64,000 nucleotides of DNA from Frisingicoccus caecimuris (GTDB lineage: Bacteria > Bacillota > Clostridia > Lachnospirales > Lachnospiraceae): the NCBI RefSeq assembly GCF_004340975.1, contig NZ_SLXA01000002.1, positions 1-64,000 on the forward strand. Reading direction: 5' to 3'. Shown piece after piece: positions 15,272 to 24,060 of this stretch. The notes under the pieces were generated by a model. The model had not been told where the DNA came from. It worked only from the letters and a program-made list of their open reading frames with translations, and searched no databases. Position 1 is the stretch's first letter, and each line of letters begins with the position of its first letter. The translations under genes and the position numbers were made by a program.

Positions 15272-15936
15272 AACTCGACCTCTTTCCTCAGCTCACTAGG
15301 TATATAATGACTAATCATCTTACCTTCCTGCATACAAAAAATTTCATCCGATAAAAACTCTAAATCTTCTCGTATATGACAAGATATAATAATTAAGGCG
15401 CCTCTCTTTTTATGTTCAAAGAGCAACTCTTTTAATATTTTTGTACTATGCTCGTCCAAAGCATTTGTTGGTTCATCCAGCAAAATTAAATCAGGCTGTT
15501 CCATAAGTGCCGCTGCAATCCCTAGTTTTTGCCGCATTCCCAATGAATATTTTTTTACTCTTTTCTTATCCTGTGGATTCAATCCAAGAGTCTTCATTAT
15601 TATGTCAATCTCTTCATCGGATATTTTGTTCTGTATAGAAGCTAACACCTTCAAATTTTTAAATCCACTGTACCCCGATATAAAACCAGGGCTCTCAATC
15701 AACGCCCCAATACTCCGTGGAAAAGAAATATCTTTTCCTAAGGACTCTCCACCAATAAGAATTTCTCCATCTGATAAGAAAACCAAGCCGCTAATCAAAC
15801 GCATTAACATCGTTTTTCCGCAACCGTTTTTTCCCCAAAGTCCGTAAATATGCCCTTTTTCCATACTTAAATTTACATTTTTTATAATATCAGCCTTTCC
15901 GATTTTTTTAGACACATTCTTCAATTCCAAATACAT
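15268..15936 (-). CDS. ABC transporter ATPase (LanF-like), 222 aa
   Basis: It powers the transporter made with the three adjacent membrane proteins. Walker A is GKNGCGKT, the signature is YSLGMRQKLG, Walker B is LILLDEPT with a downstream NALDE, and the H-loop is IIISCH. The start at 15936 (MYLELKNVSKKIG) follows GGAGGGCGG; longer upstream frames overlap the preceding permease. Single ATP-binding subunits with separate membrane subunits are typical of LanFEG immunity exporters, which remove a lantibiotic from the producer's membrane. Confidence 0.9.
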   Translation of the reverse strand: MYLELKNVSKKIGKADIIKNVNLSMEKGHIYGLWGKNGCGKTMLMRLISGLVFLSDGEILIGGESLGKDISFPRSIGALIESPGFISGYSGFKNLKVLASIQNKISDEEIDIIMKTLGLNPQDKKRVKKYSLGMRQKLGIAAALMEQPDLILLDEPTNALDEHSTKILKELLFEHKKRGALIIISCHIREDLEFLSDEIFCMQEGKMISHYIPSELRKEVEL

Positions 15937-15952
15937 TCCAGACCGCCCTCCT

Positions 15953-16816
15953 TTATTCACTGTAATTTGCCAATATGTCTTTCTTTCTAAATCCCACATA
16001 TCCAATAATTCCAGAACTGCAAATGACTGCCACCGAATAAAGAATTCCTTTTTCCGCAATTATTTGTGATACCGGATTGAAAGCATAACTTCGCATTAAC
16101 ATTAAATAGTTTCCCATCATCCATGGCCAGGAAAAATATATGGACATTATATATATTGAAGCAGATACAATTAACCCCACCATCGGATGAACGAGCACAG
16201 CCCACATCATTTGAAATAATGATATGGCTATTGTCACAACTAAAGGAACTACACATACGATTAAAATAAATTGGAATATATTCACCGATGTGACAATCAT
16301 TTGGTTATAATAAGCCTGTACATTTACCTGAGGCATGATATTTATATTTCCTGTGATGACACCACATACAAAAACATCCATAATCATAATGAAATAAAAT
16401 ATGCCAATGCTCAATATATTCCATATACATTTACTGAACCACCAGTACTTTCTTTGTTTTGATTGCAGTAACATCAATTGCCCATATCCGTGCAAATCCT
16501 TTAAAGGATAATAACTTACCGAAAAAGTAATATACATATACATAAAAATCCATGTGAATTCTGGAACATATATTTCAGTCAACGAAGGTTGATAAAATTG
16601 CATTCCCTTTAGAATATACGAAAGCAAGTCGCCTGTAGACAAACTTTTTTCTAAATCTTCGAAAGCTAATACACTACTATGTCCCATAATAAATTTCAAA
16701 CATAAAAATAAAATGAATGCAGAAAAAACAATGTATTTTTTCCATTCCATCAACAATCCATGATGTAAATCATATTTTATATATTTAATAAACTGTTTTA
16801 ACCCGTTATCCAACAT
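15953..16816 (-). CDS. ABC transporter membrane protein, 288 aa
   Basis: The start at 16816 (MLDNGLKQFIKY) follows AAAGGAG. About six membrane helices are present, with a large extracytoplasmic loop between the first two, as in ABC-2 permeases of LanE/LanG type. Its gene overlaps the end of the upstream membrane-protein gene by 11 bases and lies 16 bases before the ATPase gene, so they form one complex-encoding operon. The substrate is inferred to be the lantibiotic or a related peptide. Confidence 0.8.
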   Translation of the reverse strand: MLDNGLKQFIKYIKYDLHHGLLMEWKKYIVFSAFILFLCLKFIMGHSSVLAFEDLEKSLSTGDLLSYILKGMQFYQPSLTEIYVPEFTWIFMYMYITFSVSYYPLKDLHGYGQLMLLQSKQRKYWWFSKCIWNILSIGIFYFIMIMDVFVCGVITGNINIMPQVNVQAYYNQMIVTSVNIFQFILIVCVVPLVVTIAISLFQMMWAVLVHPMVGLIVSASIYIMSIYFSWPWMMGNYLMLMRSYAFNPVSQIIAEKGILYSVAVICSSGIIGYVGFRKKDILANYSE

Positions 16817-17447
16817 AAAACTCCTTTTTATAGCTGAACCACTCACCTATACCAAGCAGGCCAATAATTATTAACAAAGCCGTCAATAATTTATTCCAAA
16901 CGAAACATTCTATCCAATCTTCATATTTTAAATAAAGGTTTTGGTAAAAAAATGTGTATTTACTGTAATATTCAAAATAAAATAAGATAATCAGAGAAAA
17001 CCAGCTTGCTACAGGAATATTAAAAATCCACCGATTAATAATATAAAAAACCATACTTCCAAAACTAAATAAAAAAACAGAAAAAACATATACCAATAAG
17101 CATGAATACCAGTTTATATGCAAAGTTCGCTGCATATTTAGAAAAAAGTAACTTCCTACGATATCCCAATTATATTTTGTCAACTTGCAACTTACTGCAT
17201 ATCCAAGCAAGACTATGACCTCCGCCACAGTTATTATGCCTGAAAGCAGCAAAGCTCTACACGTTTGTCTCCGCCATAAACTTTTACGACTTTTGTACCT
17301 TAATACAACAAAAACCGAAAAATCATTCTCTGTGCCTAATATAATCATACATAAGCAGATAATCAATAAATAGGGAAAGGATGTTCGAAAATAAGACGCT
17401 TCAACAAATAAATCTAACAGACATAATGAATCTTCGATGCCTAACAT
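16806..17447 (-). CDS. Membrane protein of the ABC operon, 213 aa
   Basis: Six hydrophobic segments span the protein; the cytoplasmic loop FVVLRYKSRKSLWRRQTCRA is strongly basic, like the loop between helices of ABC-2 permeases. It overlaps the preceding permease gene by seven bases and the next by 11. Sequence similarity to named families is weak by eye, but place and topology make it a third membrane subunit or an accessory membrane protein of the exporter. Confidence 0.7.
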   Translation of the reverse strand: MLGIEDSLCLLDLFVEASYFRTSFPYLLIICLCMIILGTENDFSVFVVLRYKSRKSLWRRQTCRALLLSGIITVAEVIVLLGYAVSCKLTKYNWDIVGSYFFLNMQRTLHINWYSCLLVYVFSVFLFSFGSMVFYIINRWIFNIPVASWFSLIILFYFEYYSKYTFFYQNLYLKYEDWIECFVWNKLLTALLIIIGLLGIGEWFSYKKEFYVG

Positions 17448-18262
17448 ATATCATCCTTACTTCCTTTGACAACAAATATCCAAAAGGTTCCTGCCATAAT
17501 GATAAGCCCTTCCAACATTATTGGTAATATTCTATTTCCACTATAGCCAGGATTTAAAAAAAAGACCATTTGCCAATCTGTTAATCCCAACATAGAAAAT
17601 AATGAATTTAAAAACACACTGAGAACAAACGGTGTAATCAGTACGATGAACATATGATCTGTATAATAAGTTGCAATAAAGGCAACCGTTGCCAAAATTC
17701 CACCAAACACAAAAATAATCATTAAAAATATGCATACATAAAGCATCGGATGTACAAAATAAAAATCACCTAATGTACTTCTCATTCCAATTAACGTTGT
17801 ATAGTCTGCAGCCTGAGGCTTTACAAACGGCAAAACGGCAGCTGTCAGAATAAAGTTAAACATCAAGGGTATGATTGCCACCATTCCACCCGATATAAAA
17901 GCAGCCACATATTTTGATCTGTAATAATGTTTTCTTTCCTCTCGAATACATAATTCCTCAATCATATGATAATCAATATCCTGAAAAAATGAACCCGCAT
18001 GCGGCAACGCTACAAACAGTGGAATAAGAAAAAAATACAGATATGAAAAAGTATATGTCTGAGCCCCAATCCAGTTATTAAACACATTAAATGGATACTT
18101 CATACTATAATCTGAAACCATATATGTATTCTGATAAAATGCTACCGGCAGCACATTGAACATCCATTGAGCAACGGAGATGCCACAACCAAAGAGTAAG
18201 GAAATCTTAACCCCCCAACTTTCACATCCCCTCACTAATTCCAGCTTATATATATTCTTCAT
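17441..18262 (-). CDS. ABC transporter permease, 273 aa
   Basis: The start is MKNIYKLELVRGCESWGVKI. Six membrane helices are present, with an extracytoplasmic loop (residues about 40-75) between the first two and a cytoplasmic EELCIREERKHYYRSKYVA stretch that probably contacts the ATPase. This is the usual pattern of ABC-2 type LanE/LanG-like permeases. It begins three bases after the upstream anchored-protein gene. With the genes at 15953 and 16806 it would form the membrane part of the exporter. Confidence 0.78.
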   Translation of the reverse strand: MKNIYKLELVRGCESWGVKISLLFGCGISVAQWMFNVLPVAFYQNTYMVSDYSMKYPFNVFNNWIGAQTYTFSYLYFFLIPLFVALPHAGSFFQDIDYHMIEELCIREERKHYYRSKYVAAFISGGMVAIIPLMFNFILTAAVLPFVKPQAADYTTLIGMRSTLGDFYFVHPMLYVCIFLMIIFVFGGILATVAFIATYYTDHMFIVLITPFVLSVFLNSLFSMLGLTDWQMVFFLNPGYSGNRILPIMLEGLIIMAGTFWIFVVKGSKDDIC

Positions 18263-18265
18263 AAT

Positions 18266-18925
18266 CTATTCATTCCTCTCCAATAACGAATTCAGGTAAA
18301 TATCCGCAACATTATCGGTATCCATAATTTCAACAGTCTCACCTTTTTCATTTTTCCCGTATATAACAGCTCCTTCTGTACCAAATGGACTAAAATGAAG
18401 CGCCACCCTGTTCCCCTTTTGCATAACATCATCGTCTATCAAATAAAATAATTTAACTTCTGACGCTTCATTTGCCGGAATCATATGATGGAAATAATCA
18501 ATTCCTACCTTTTTGGCATCCACATCGTTCACATTACCCAACTGAAATCTTTCGATTTCATTCCCCTCTGAATCATAAATTATCAAACTGATACTATTCA
18601 ATGACATAACTTTTTCTTCCAAAGCATTATTCGTAATAATAAGCTGCACCTCCAGATAATTGGATTCGCTTTCATTTTGATGATAGTCTGTCTTTTTTAC
18701 TTCAAAATCATAATTTCTAAGAGAAACCTTACTTTGAGCATCCTTATTTTCATATTCTGTTCTTTGCATCGTTTCTTTTGTACTCTCTGCTTGATTATCC
18801 GTGGATTCTCTGATGACTCTATTATTCTCAGGACAATTAAATACCTTTTTATGTACACCTCCAATGATAATTATGACAATCATAATTAATCCAATAACGA
18901 TTCCTGCACCCTTACCTTTTTTCAT
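18266..18925 (-). CDS. Membrane-anchored extracytoplasmic protein, 219 aa (DUF4352-like)
   Basis: The start at 18925 (MKKGKGAGIVIGLIM) follows GAGTGG. A single N-terminal membrane helix is followed by a Ser/Thr/Glu-rich linker and, from about residue 70, an immunoglobulin-like domain with ESNYLEVQLIITNNALEEKV and SISLIIYDSEGNEIERF, the pattern of DUF4352/telomeric-repeat-like domains in Firmicute surface proteins. The fit is by eye. It is second in the operon from promoter C; a role in immunity or sensing at the surface is inferred from place. Confidence 0.68.
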   Translation of the reverse strand: MKKGKGAGIVIGLIMIVIIIIGGVHKKVFNCPENNRVIRESTDNQAESTKETMQRTEYENKDAQSKVSLRNYDFEVKKTDYHQNESESNYLEVQLIITNNALEEKVMSLNSISLIIYDSEGNEIERFQLGNVNDVDAKKVGIDYFHHMIPANEASEVKLFYLIDDDVMQKGNRVALHFSPFGTEGAVIYGKNEKGETVEIMDTDNVADIYLNSLLERNE

Positions 18926-18969
18926 TACGATTTCCACTCTTTCTATAATAATTTCAATAAACAATGCGC

Positions 18970-19010
18970 TAGCCCAATCATATATTGGACATATATGTCA
19001 GGCTAGCAGT
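18970..19010 (-). other. Inverted repeat between the first two genes of the transporter operon
   Basis: GCTAGCC and GGCTAGC flank an AT-rich loop that itself contains GACATATATGTC. It lies between the 161-aa gene and the 219-aa gene. No clear T-run follows on the minus strand, so it may act as a partial terminator or RNA-stability element that makes the first gene's transcript more abundant. Confidence 0.4.
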
Positions 19011-19053
19011 ATTCACTCATCTACAATGATTAATCCAAATATTTTATTTTCTG

Positions 19054-19539
19054 TTAAATGCTGTCCGGACTCCACCAGATATGAAGATACATACCTTGTA
19101 ATCCGTTAACAGGATGAAACATCAAAAAGGCATGTGTATAATCTGGTTTATGTGAATAAATTCCTTCACCATATTCATAAACCAAATTTGGTAAATAATA
19201 CGCAGCTCCTCTAGGCAGACTCTTCGGTGTACCATATGTACAATCTTCATGTTGTCCAGTTGCAAATGCTCCATAAACCCTCACTTGCATAATATCTGTA
19301 TTTGAAGCATCATTATATGCATAGGATGAAGAATCATCCCATTTTTCTCTACGCTCCGTCGGCGCATCTGTTATTTGGACACCCCAATAAGAATTTGTAT
19401 ACTCATATAGTGTATCTGTCCAATTACCATCCGCATAGCTAAATAATGAAAAATTTGATAAAAAGATACTAGCCACAAAAACTGCCGCATATACTATACA
19501 TAATCCTTTAAAATTCTTGGATACTCTTGTCGATTTCAT
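19054..19539 (-). CDS. Secreted protein, 161 aa, first gene after promoter C
   Basis: A signal peptide (basic MKSTRVSKNFK, hydrophobic core to about residue 34) ends near SYADGNW, a good signal-peptidase I site. The mature part, about 125 residues, is rich in Tyr, Asp and Trp, has a single Cys, and ends YLHIWWSPDSI. I do not recognise a family; it has some feel of DUF2712-type exported proteins found beside bacteriocin ABC transporters, but I cannot support that firmly. Being first in the induced transporter operon and separated from the rest by an inverted repeat suggests high expression. Confidence 0.65.
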   Translation of the reverse strand: MKSTRVSKNFKGLCIVYAAVFVASIFLSNFSLFSYADGNWTDTLYEYTNSYWGVQITDAPTERREKWDDSSSYAYNDASNTDIMQVRVYGAFATGQHEDCTYGTPKSLPRGAAYYLPNLVYEYGEGIYSHKPDYTHAFLMFHPVNGLQGMYLHIWWSPDSI

Positions 19540-19594
19540 TATTTTCTACTCCTCCCTTTAGTTTTTCTATTATCAAAGCGCTCTGATATTTTTA

Positions 19595-19657
19595 ATAATA
19601 CCTATTAACCTTTATAAAAACAAGCAGGTGGCCATCAACGACATGTTTCAGGCCACC
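19595..19657 (-). promoter_or_regulatory. Regulon promoter C (LytTR-type direct repeats plus -10)
   Basis: On the minus strand, CTGGTGGCCTGAAA (core 19651-19654) and GTTGATGGCC (core 19630-19633) are 21 bp apart, with TATTAT (19595-19600) 29 bp from the near half-site. It lies between lanM and the transporter operon and reads toward the latter. Confidence 0.72.
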
Positions 19658-19684
19658 AGTTGCATTACTCCATATTCTCTTCTT

Positions 19685-22567
19685 TTAATCCAGTCCCAAT
19701 ATATCCGGCAATGTGTGATTTTCTCGTTTCAACAGAAAATACAATATTCCGCCATACCCATTCATAAGCCCCGGATTGATTTTTTCCTGCGGCAAAAGGC
19801 TTATCTCACTCTTCGGCCAAAGCGCCGCACCCGTTGCTCTCTCCAAAATCGTCAGATTGCCGCATATGCCGTGGCACAGACTCCAACTGTCCCGTTTCCA
19901 ATACTGTTCAAGTTTTTTCAACGCTCTGGAAACATCCTTTTCAAGCCGTTCCCGCCACTTATCGTTCTGAAGATTCTCAAGGCATTTTAATCTTGAGAGC
20001 AACACACCTCCGGCGCCATGACACCAGGCCACCGGTCCGATATCATCCATCCTTTCTTCCCTTGACCGTACATCTGTCCAATTATTGATTCTCACATCGT
20101 ACAGGTATTCTTCATATTGCCATATCTGCTCCGCCAGCTTTTCATATTTATCCTCTCCGGTAATCTTCCACAGTGCGGCCACCGGTATAAGCATCCCGCT
20201 ATTTCCGTGGGCCATCCCGGCCATTGGCGGCATATTCTCTTTGACCGGCCATCCGATTCCCTTTTGCTGTCCGATAGCTGACTTTTCTATAGCTTCAACC
20301 GCCCTTACAGCCATATCCAGATATCGACCGTCATTGAACATATCATACATTTTGAGCAGTACCTGCGCCGCACCCGCATTGCCCGATAAAATATCGTAAT
20401 TCTTGTCCTCATCAATTAATTTATCTAATATCTGTATATGTCTTTTGGCATAATCCAGATAAGCGCCGTCGCCGCTAAGCTGATACAATGCCAAATAAGT
20501 ATACACGATCGAACTTTCTCCATTAAAGACTCCTGTATTTTTGGATTGTAATTTATCCGGATTACTGACACACTCATCCGTATATCTGAAAAGTGTCCAT
20601 TCCAACACTTTCCTCATATATGAAATCTGTCTATCTGAATCAAAAAGCTCCAAAGCATACAAAATCAATAAAATTCCAGCCAGCCCGTCATAAAGATACA
20701 TATTCATCGGACGGATATCCCAGGTAGTCTTCCCGAAGGATGACAGTTCCAGGGTATACCAACTTACCTCTGTTCTGTCTTTATTCCACACAGCATTGTC
20801 AATCAATCGATTTTTAAGAACACGTATATTTTCAAAAATATCTTCTCTTTTGATTTCTTTTTTGTAATCCTTTTCTTTTGCCAAATATACATGGTTCCTG
20901 TATCTTTTCTCATCACCGGGCATCAAATCCAGAGATACCTCAATAAAGTCACACTGTTTTTTCATATCTGTCTCATTCAGCATTTCCATTCTTTCGGACA
21001 AAATCTCCATGGCAGACTGTGTAAAATAAGGTTTTCCTCGTCGGGCATCCCCCAATATTTCACTCCCCTGTACCGTAAACAGACGGGTTTCGTTCAATGA
21101 ATCATAAAAATAAGGAATATCCCCATTGAGCAGGCTCAGCTTCTCACTTTTTACAACTGCCCCGTCCTCTGCAGTCCTTCCCTGCCACAGTAAATCCAAA
21201 AATTTTTCCCGTTCGCCATCTTTCATCAATAAACTGGGATGATAGGAACTGGAAAGCAGCATACTGTAACGCTGTGTATCCGCGATCAGATAACGGCTTT
21301 TATTTTGAGCAAGAGGTTTTAATAAATCCCAAAATATACTTTTTTGAGCCAGGACCTGTCTGTAGGCGCATGTAAAACCATACAAAATCTGCTTTTTATA
21401 TAAATATGGCTCATAAAATTCGCCTTCCAATACGGCCAGATTCTGCGCCTTTTTTGAAACAGGATATTGATATTCGATACGCATATCGGATGTTCGTGCC
21501 TTGACAATGACAGGAATCTTAAAAGGATACCGCTGTCCGCCACTGCCGCTGATTCCGCTGTGGTCCACGCCCTTTCCATCCTTATTCCAATGATAAAAAG
21601 GAAGTAAGCCTGAATATAATACCGATTGGGACAACTGATAAAAGATTTCTTCTCTGACTGTTTTTCGTTCCTGATTGCGTCGGATATTCACCAACGTTTC
21701 CAGATCAATCACCACCGGATATTCACCGGATGCAATCACATTTTCACAGTGCAGGTCCTTTGTTCCCAAATAATAAGCCAGAAATATTTGAACTCCCAGA
21801 CGGATATAATAATTCTCCAGTTCGGATTGGGTATGGCAATCTTTATAAGCTACAATAGAACACCAGCTATGGTCCGAAAAAGATAAAAAAGGATACTCAA
21901 GCTGGCTTATCCCTATCCTTTCACTTATGTATCGCAATAATTCTGAATACCCTTTCTCATTTTCCATCGAATGTGGTTTATATAATATCTCATAAATATC
22001 ATCCAACTGAACCCGTAAGACCTGTTTACCATTATTATGGACATCGGAAAAATTTCCCCATATCCTTGTAATTTTATCTGCCCCCGGACACAGTTTCCTG
22101 CGAATATCTTCTCTGTCTTTCTGAAAAGCATTTATAAGTTCCTTATAAAAAGCTGTCGTCTGCTGGATTTTTCTTTCAATACACTTCTTTAATACAGGAA
22201 ACATCTCAAACAGCTTTTCTGAAAACTGTCGACTTCCCACGATTTCCCGACAAAAAAATTCATACTCTTCTTCCGGATTGTTCCCTTTTAGTTTACCCAT
22301 TTGTTTATAATAGTGCATCTGTGCAATTAATGACCGCAGGCAAATAAACTGTAACTGTTCCGCCAGATGCAATGAATAATCCGAATATATTGTCCCAGAA
22401 AAACAAGAGGCTTTTGCATCAATATTTTCCTCCAGTCGCTCAACAGCTTTTTTTAAAATATTTTCATAAAATGTTTCAAATACAATATTTTCCATTTGTA
22501 ATATCTGTCCCTTAAAACACAAAGAGCAGAACGTTTCAAACATTCCGCTCCCTGAAAAACCATTCAA
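19685..22567 (-). CDS. lanM: Class II lanthipeptide synthetase LanM, 960 aa
   Basis: It dehydrates Ser/Thr in the precursor and closes (methyl)lanthionine rings. The N-terminal dehydratase domain has the family motifs DLHCEN (about residue 270) and VIDLETL (about 288). The C-terminal cyclase domain has GMAHGNSGM and the zinc-ligand motifs WCHGAGG (about 848) and LCHGICGN (about 898), so both activities look intact. The longest frame starts at TTG directly after the precursor stop codon; an ATG eight codons later (MFETFCSL) has AGGGAG four bases before it and may be the true start. The length is normal for LanM. It follows the precursor gene without a gap. It lacks a protease domain, as expected. 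Confidence 0.96.
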   Translation of the reverse strand: MNGFSGSGMFETFCSLCFKGQILQMENIVFETFYENILKKAVERLEENIDAKASCFSGTIYSDYSLHLAEQLQFICLRSLIAQMHYYKQMGKLKGNNPEEEYEFFCREIVGSRQFSEKLFEMFPVLKKCIERKIQQTTAFYKELINAFQKDREDIRRKLCPGADKITRIWGNFSDVHNNGKQVLRVQLDDIYEILYKPHSMENEKGYSELLRYISERIGISQLEYPFLSFSDHSWCSIVAYKDCHTQSELENYYIRLGVQIFLAYYLGTKDLHCENVIASGEYPVVIDLETLVNIRRNQERKTVREEIFYQLSQSVLYSGLLPFYHWNKDGKGVDHSGISGSGGQRYPFKIPVIVKARTSDMRIEYQYPVSKKAQNLAVLEGEFYEPYLYKKQILYGFTCAYRQVLAQKSIFWDLLKPLAQNKSRYLIADTQRYSMLLSSSYHPSLLMKDGEREKFLDLLWQGRTAEDGAVVKSEKLSLLNGDIPYFYDSLNETRLFTVQGSEILGDARRGKPYFTQSAMEILSERMEMLNETDMKKQCDFIEVSLDLMPGDEKRYRNHVYLAKEKDYKKEIKREDIFENIRVLKNRLIDNAVWNKDRTEVSWYTLELSSFGKTTWDIRPMNMYLYDGLAGILLILYALELFDSDRQISYMRKVLEWTLFRYTDECVSNPDKLQSKNTGVFNGESSIVYTYLALYQLSGDGAYLDYAKRHIQILDKLIDEDKNYDILSGNAGAAQVLLKMYDMFNDGRYLDMAVRAVEAIEKSAIGQQKGIGWPVKENMPPMAGMAHGNSGMLIPVAALWKITGEDKYEKLAEQIWQYEEYLYDVRINNWTDVRSREERMDDIGPVAWCHGAGGVLLSRLKCLENLQNDKWRERLEKDVSRALKKLEQYWKRDSWSLCHGICGNLTILERATGAALWPKSEISLLPQEKINPGLMNGYGGILYFLLKRENHTLPDILGLD

Positions 22568-22714
22568 TCAGCAACAATAAATAGTTAAAATCGGACTGCA
22601 TTCTACGCTGAAACTGTCTTTCTGCTCCAGACCATCTGATTTCTCTACAAGTCCTCTGATTTCTCTTATTTCCTCTTCCAGATTACCCGCATACAAAAAA
22701 CTCTTTTCAATCAC
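22568..22714 (-). CDS. lanA: Lantibiotic precursor peptide, lacticin-481 group, 48 aa
   Basis: A GTG start lies six bases after GAGGGG. The acidic leader (IEKSFLYAGNLEEEIREIRG...) is followed by a C-terminal core SFSVECSPILTIYCC. SFSVEC fits the T/S-x-S/T-x-E-C lipid-II-binding ring of lacticin 481 (TISHEC) and mutacin II (TVSYEC), and the CC end matches lacticin 481, mutacin II and salivaricin A. Three Cys and four Ser/Thr allow three rings. Its stop abuts lanM, and it lies 26 bases after the kinase gene. There is no GG or GA processing site at the expected place; cleavage may be near EQK or KDS. This is too short for most gene callers. Confidence 0.88.
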   Translation of the reverse strand: MIEKSFLYAGNLEEEIREIRGLVEKSDGLEQKDSFSVECSPILTIYCC

Positions 22715-22740
22715 TAAAGTCCCCTCCTATATCTATTTTT

Positions 22741-24060
22741 TTATTTCATAAAAGAAATTTTTACTTTAAACGCCTCTTCCTCTACAGAAAACGAAAAAAC
22801 GCCATCATATTTTTGAACGATACGTTTCACACTTTTCAGCCCATAGCCGTGTAGTATTTTATCCTTTTTCGATGTAAGAAGCTCGCCATCCTTTATTCTG
22901 GGAACAGTACCCAGACTATTGGATATTTCTATAAATAAAGAACGTTGTCTTTTTTTTAATTTAAATAAAATCCACCGTTTCCCATCCTGCATCTGTTCAC
23001 AAGCTTCTATGGCATTATCCAGTAAATTTCCTATAAGAATGCTGATATCCCCATCACTTAGGGATGTTTCCATCAATGCTGTGACACAAATTTCAAAGTC
23101 AATTTCTTTTTCCTCTGCCGCTTCTTTTTTCTGATTCAATATAAAATCCAGAATTCTGTGTCCGGTCCACACTTTATTCTCAAATTTATAGAAATCCCCA
23201 TCGATTTCTGATAAATACTGACAAAATTTCTCATATTCGCCATCACGGGCATAGCCTTGAAGAACGGCCAATTGGTGCTTTATATCATGAACTCTCTGTT
23301 TATTTGCTTCCATGTTCATCATCAGGTTCTGGTAATTCTGAAGCATTAACTCATCTTTGGACATCAAAAACTGATTTTCCTTTTGTAACATCAGGCTTTT
23401 AACATATAGCCCCCAAACAGATAAGATAATCACCATCAACAATAACAACGACATGCCGCTGTTCATTCCATTATAGGGGATTCTCCCAAACACCATCCGG
23501 CACATGACCACCTGATATCTTCTAAGCAAAACAACAAGAATAACACTGATAATATACAGCAGCTTTCTGTATTCTAAAATATTTTTTAAAAATAACTCTC
23601 CCCTTTTCTTCAAAAGGAACAGACATATGAGCATGATCACACGCGACAAAAGAAAAATCGGCAGTTTCAGCCAGGATACCCCGTCATATATGGCCTGGGT
23701 CGTTGGATAGTCCAGTACGGCCATACTCAAAAACAGAAATAAAAAATCCAACAGCGCTGTCAGAGAATAGCTCATAACAAGAAGACTGACAATTAATCTT
23801 TTATATTTCTTTATAATATTTATGGTGCAAATACCTGTAAAGACCAGGCCTAATATAAACACACCATGAGAAAAAAATATAATATTCCGATTGTATGAAA
23901 CCAATATTCCCCACACAATAATATTTGTCCATATAATTATTTTTTCTTTCAGATTCAAATATTCTTTTTCCAGAAGCGTACAGTACAGCAATTGATAACA
24001 CAGCCAAACCTCGAGCATGGACAGAAAAATTTGGATTCCCTGGAGCAGGACTGTCAGCAT
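22741..24060 (-). CDS. AgrC-like sensor histidine kinase, 439 aa
   Basis: About six to seven membrane helices fill the first 225 residues, as in peptide-pheromone receptors of the AgrC/ComD (HPK10) group. A coiled linker leads to the phospho-acceptor region RVHDIKHQLAVLQGY (His about 262) and a GHKL ATPase domain with GNLLDNAIEAC (N box) and GYGLKSVKRIVQKY (G box). The ATG at 24060 overlaps the regulator's stop (TGATG); a GTG just upstream is also possible. It likely senses an extracellular peptide, perhaps the lantibiotic itself, and phosphorylates the LytTR regulator. Confidence 0.92.
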   Translation of the reverse strand: MLTVLLQGIQIFLSMLEVWLCYQLLYCTLLEKEYLNLKEKIIIWTNIIVWGILVSYNRNIIFFSHGVFILGLVFTGICTINIIKKYKRLIVSLLVMSYSLTALLDFLFLFLSMAVLDYPTTQAIYDGVSWLKLPIFLLSRVIMLICLFLLKKRGELFLKNILEYRKLLYIISVILVVLLRRYQVVMCRMVFGRIPYNGMNSGMSLLLLMVIILSVWGLYVKSLMLQKENQFLMSKDELMLQNYQNLMMNMEANKQRVHDIKHQLAVLQGYARDGEYEKFCQYLSEIDGDFYKFENKVWTGHRILDFILNQKKEAAEEKEIDFEICVTALMETSLSDGDISILIGNLLDNAIEACEQMQDGKRWILFKLKKRQRSLFIEISNSLGTVPRIKDGELLTSKKDKILHGYGLKSVKRIVQKYDGVFSFSVEEEAFKVKISFMK

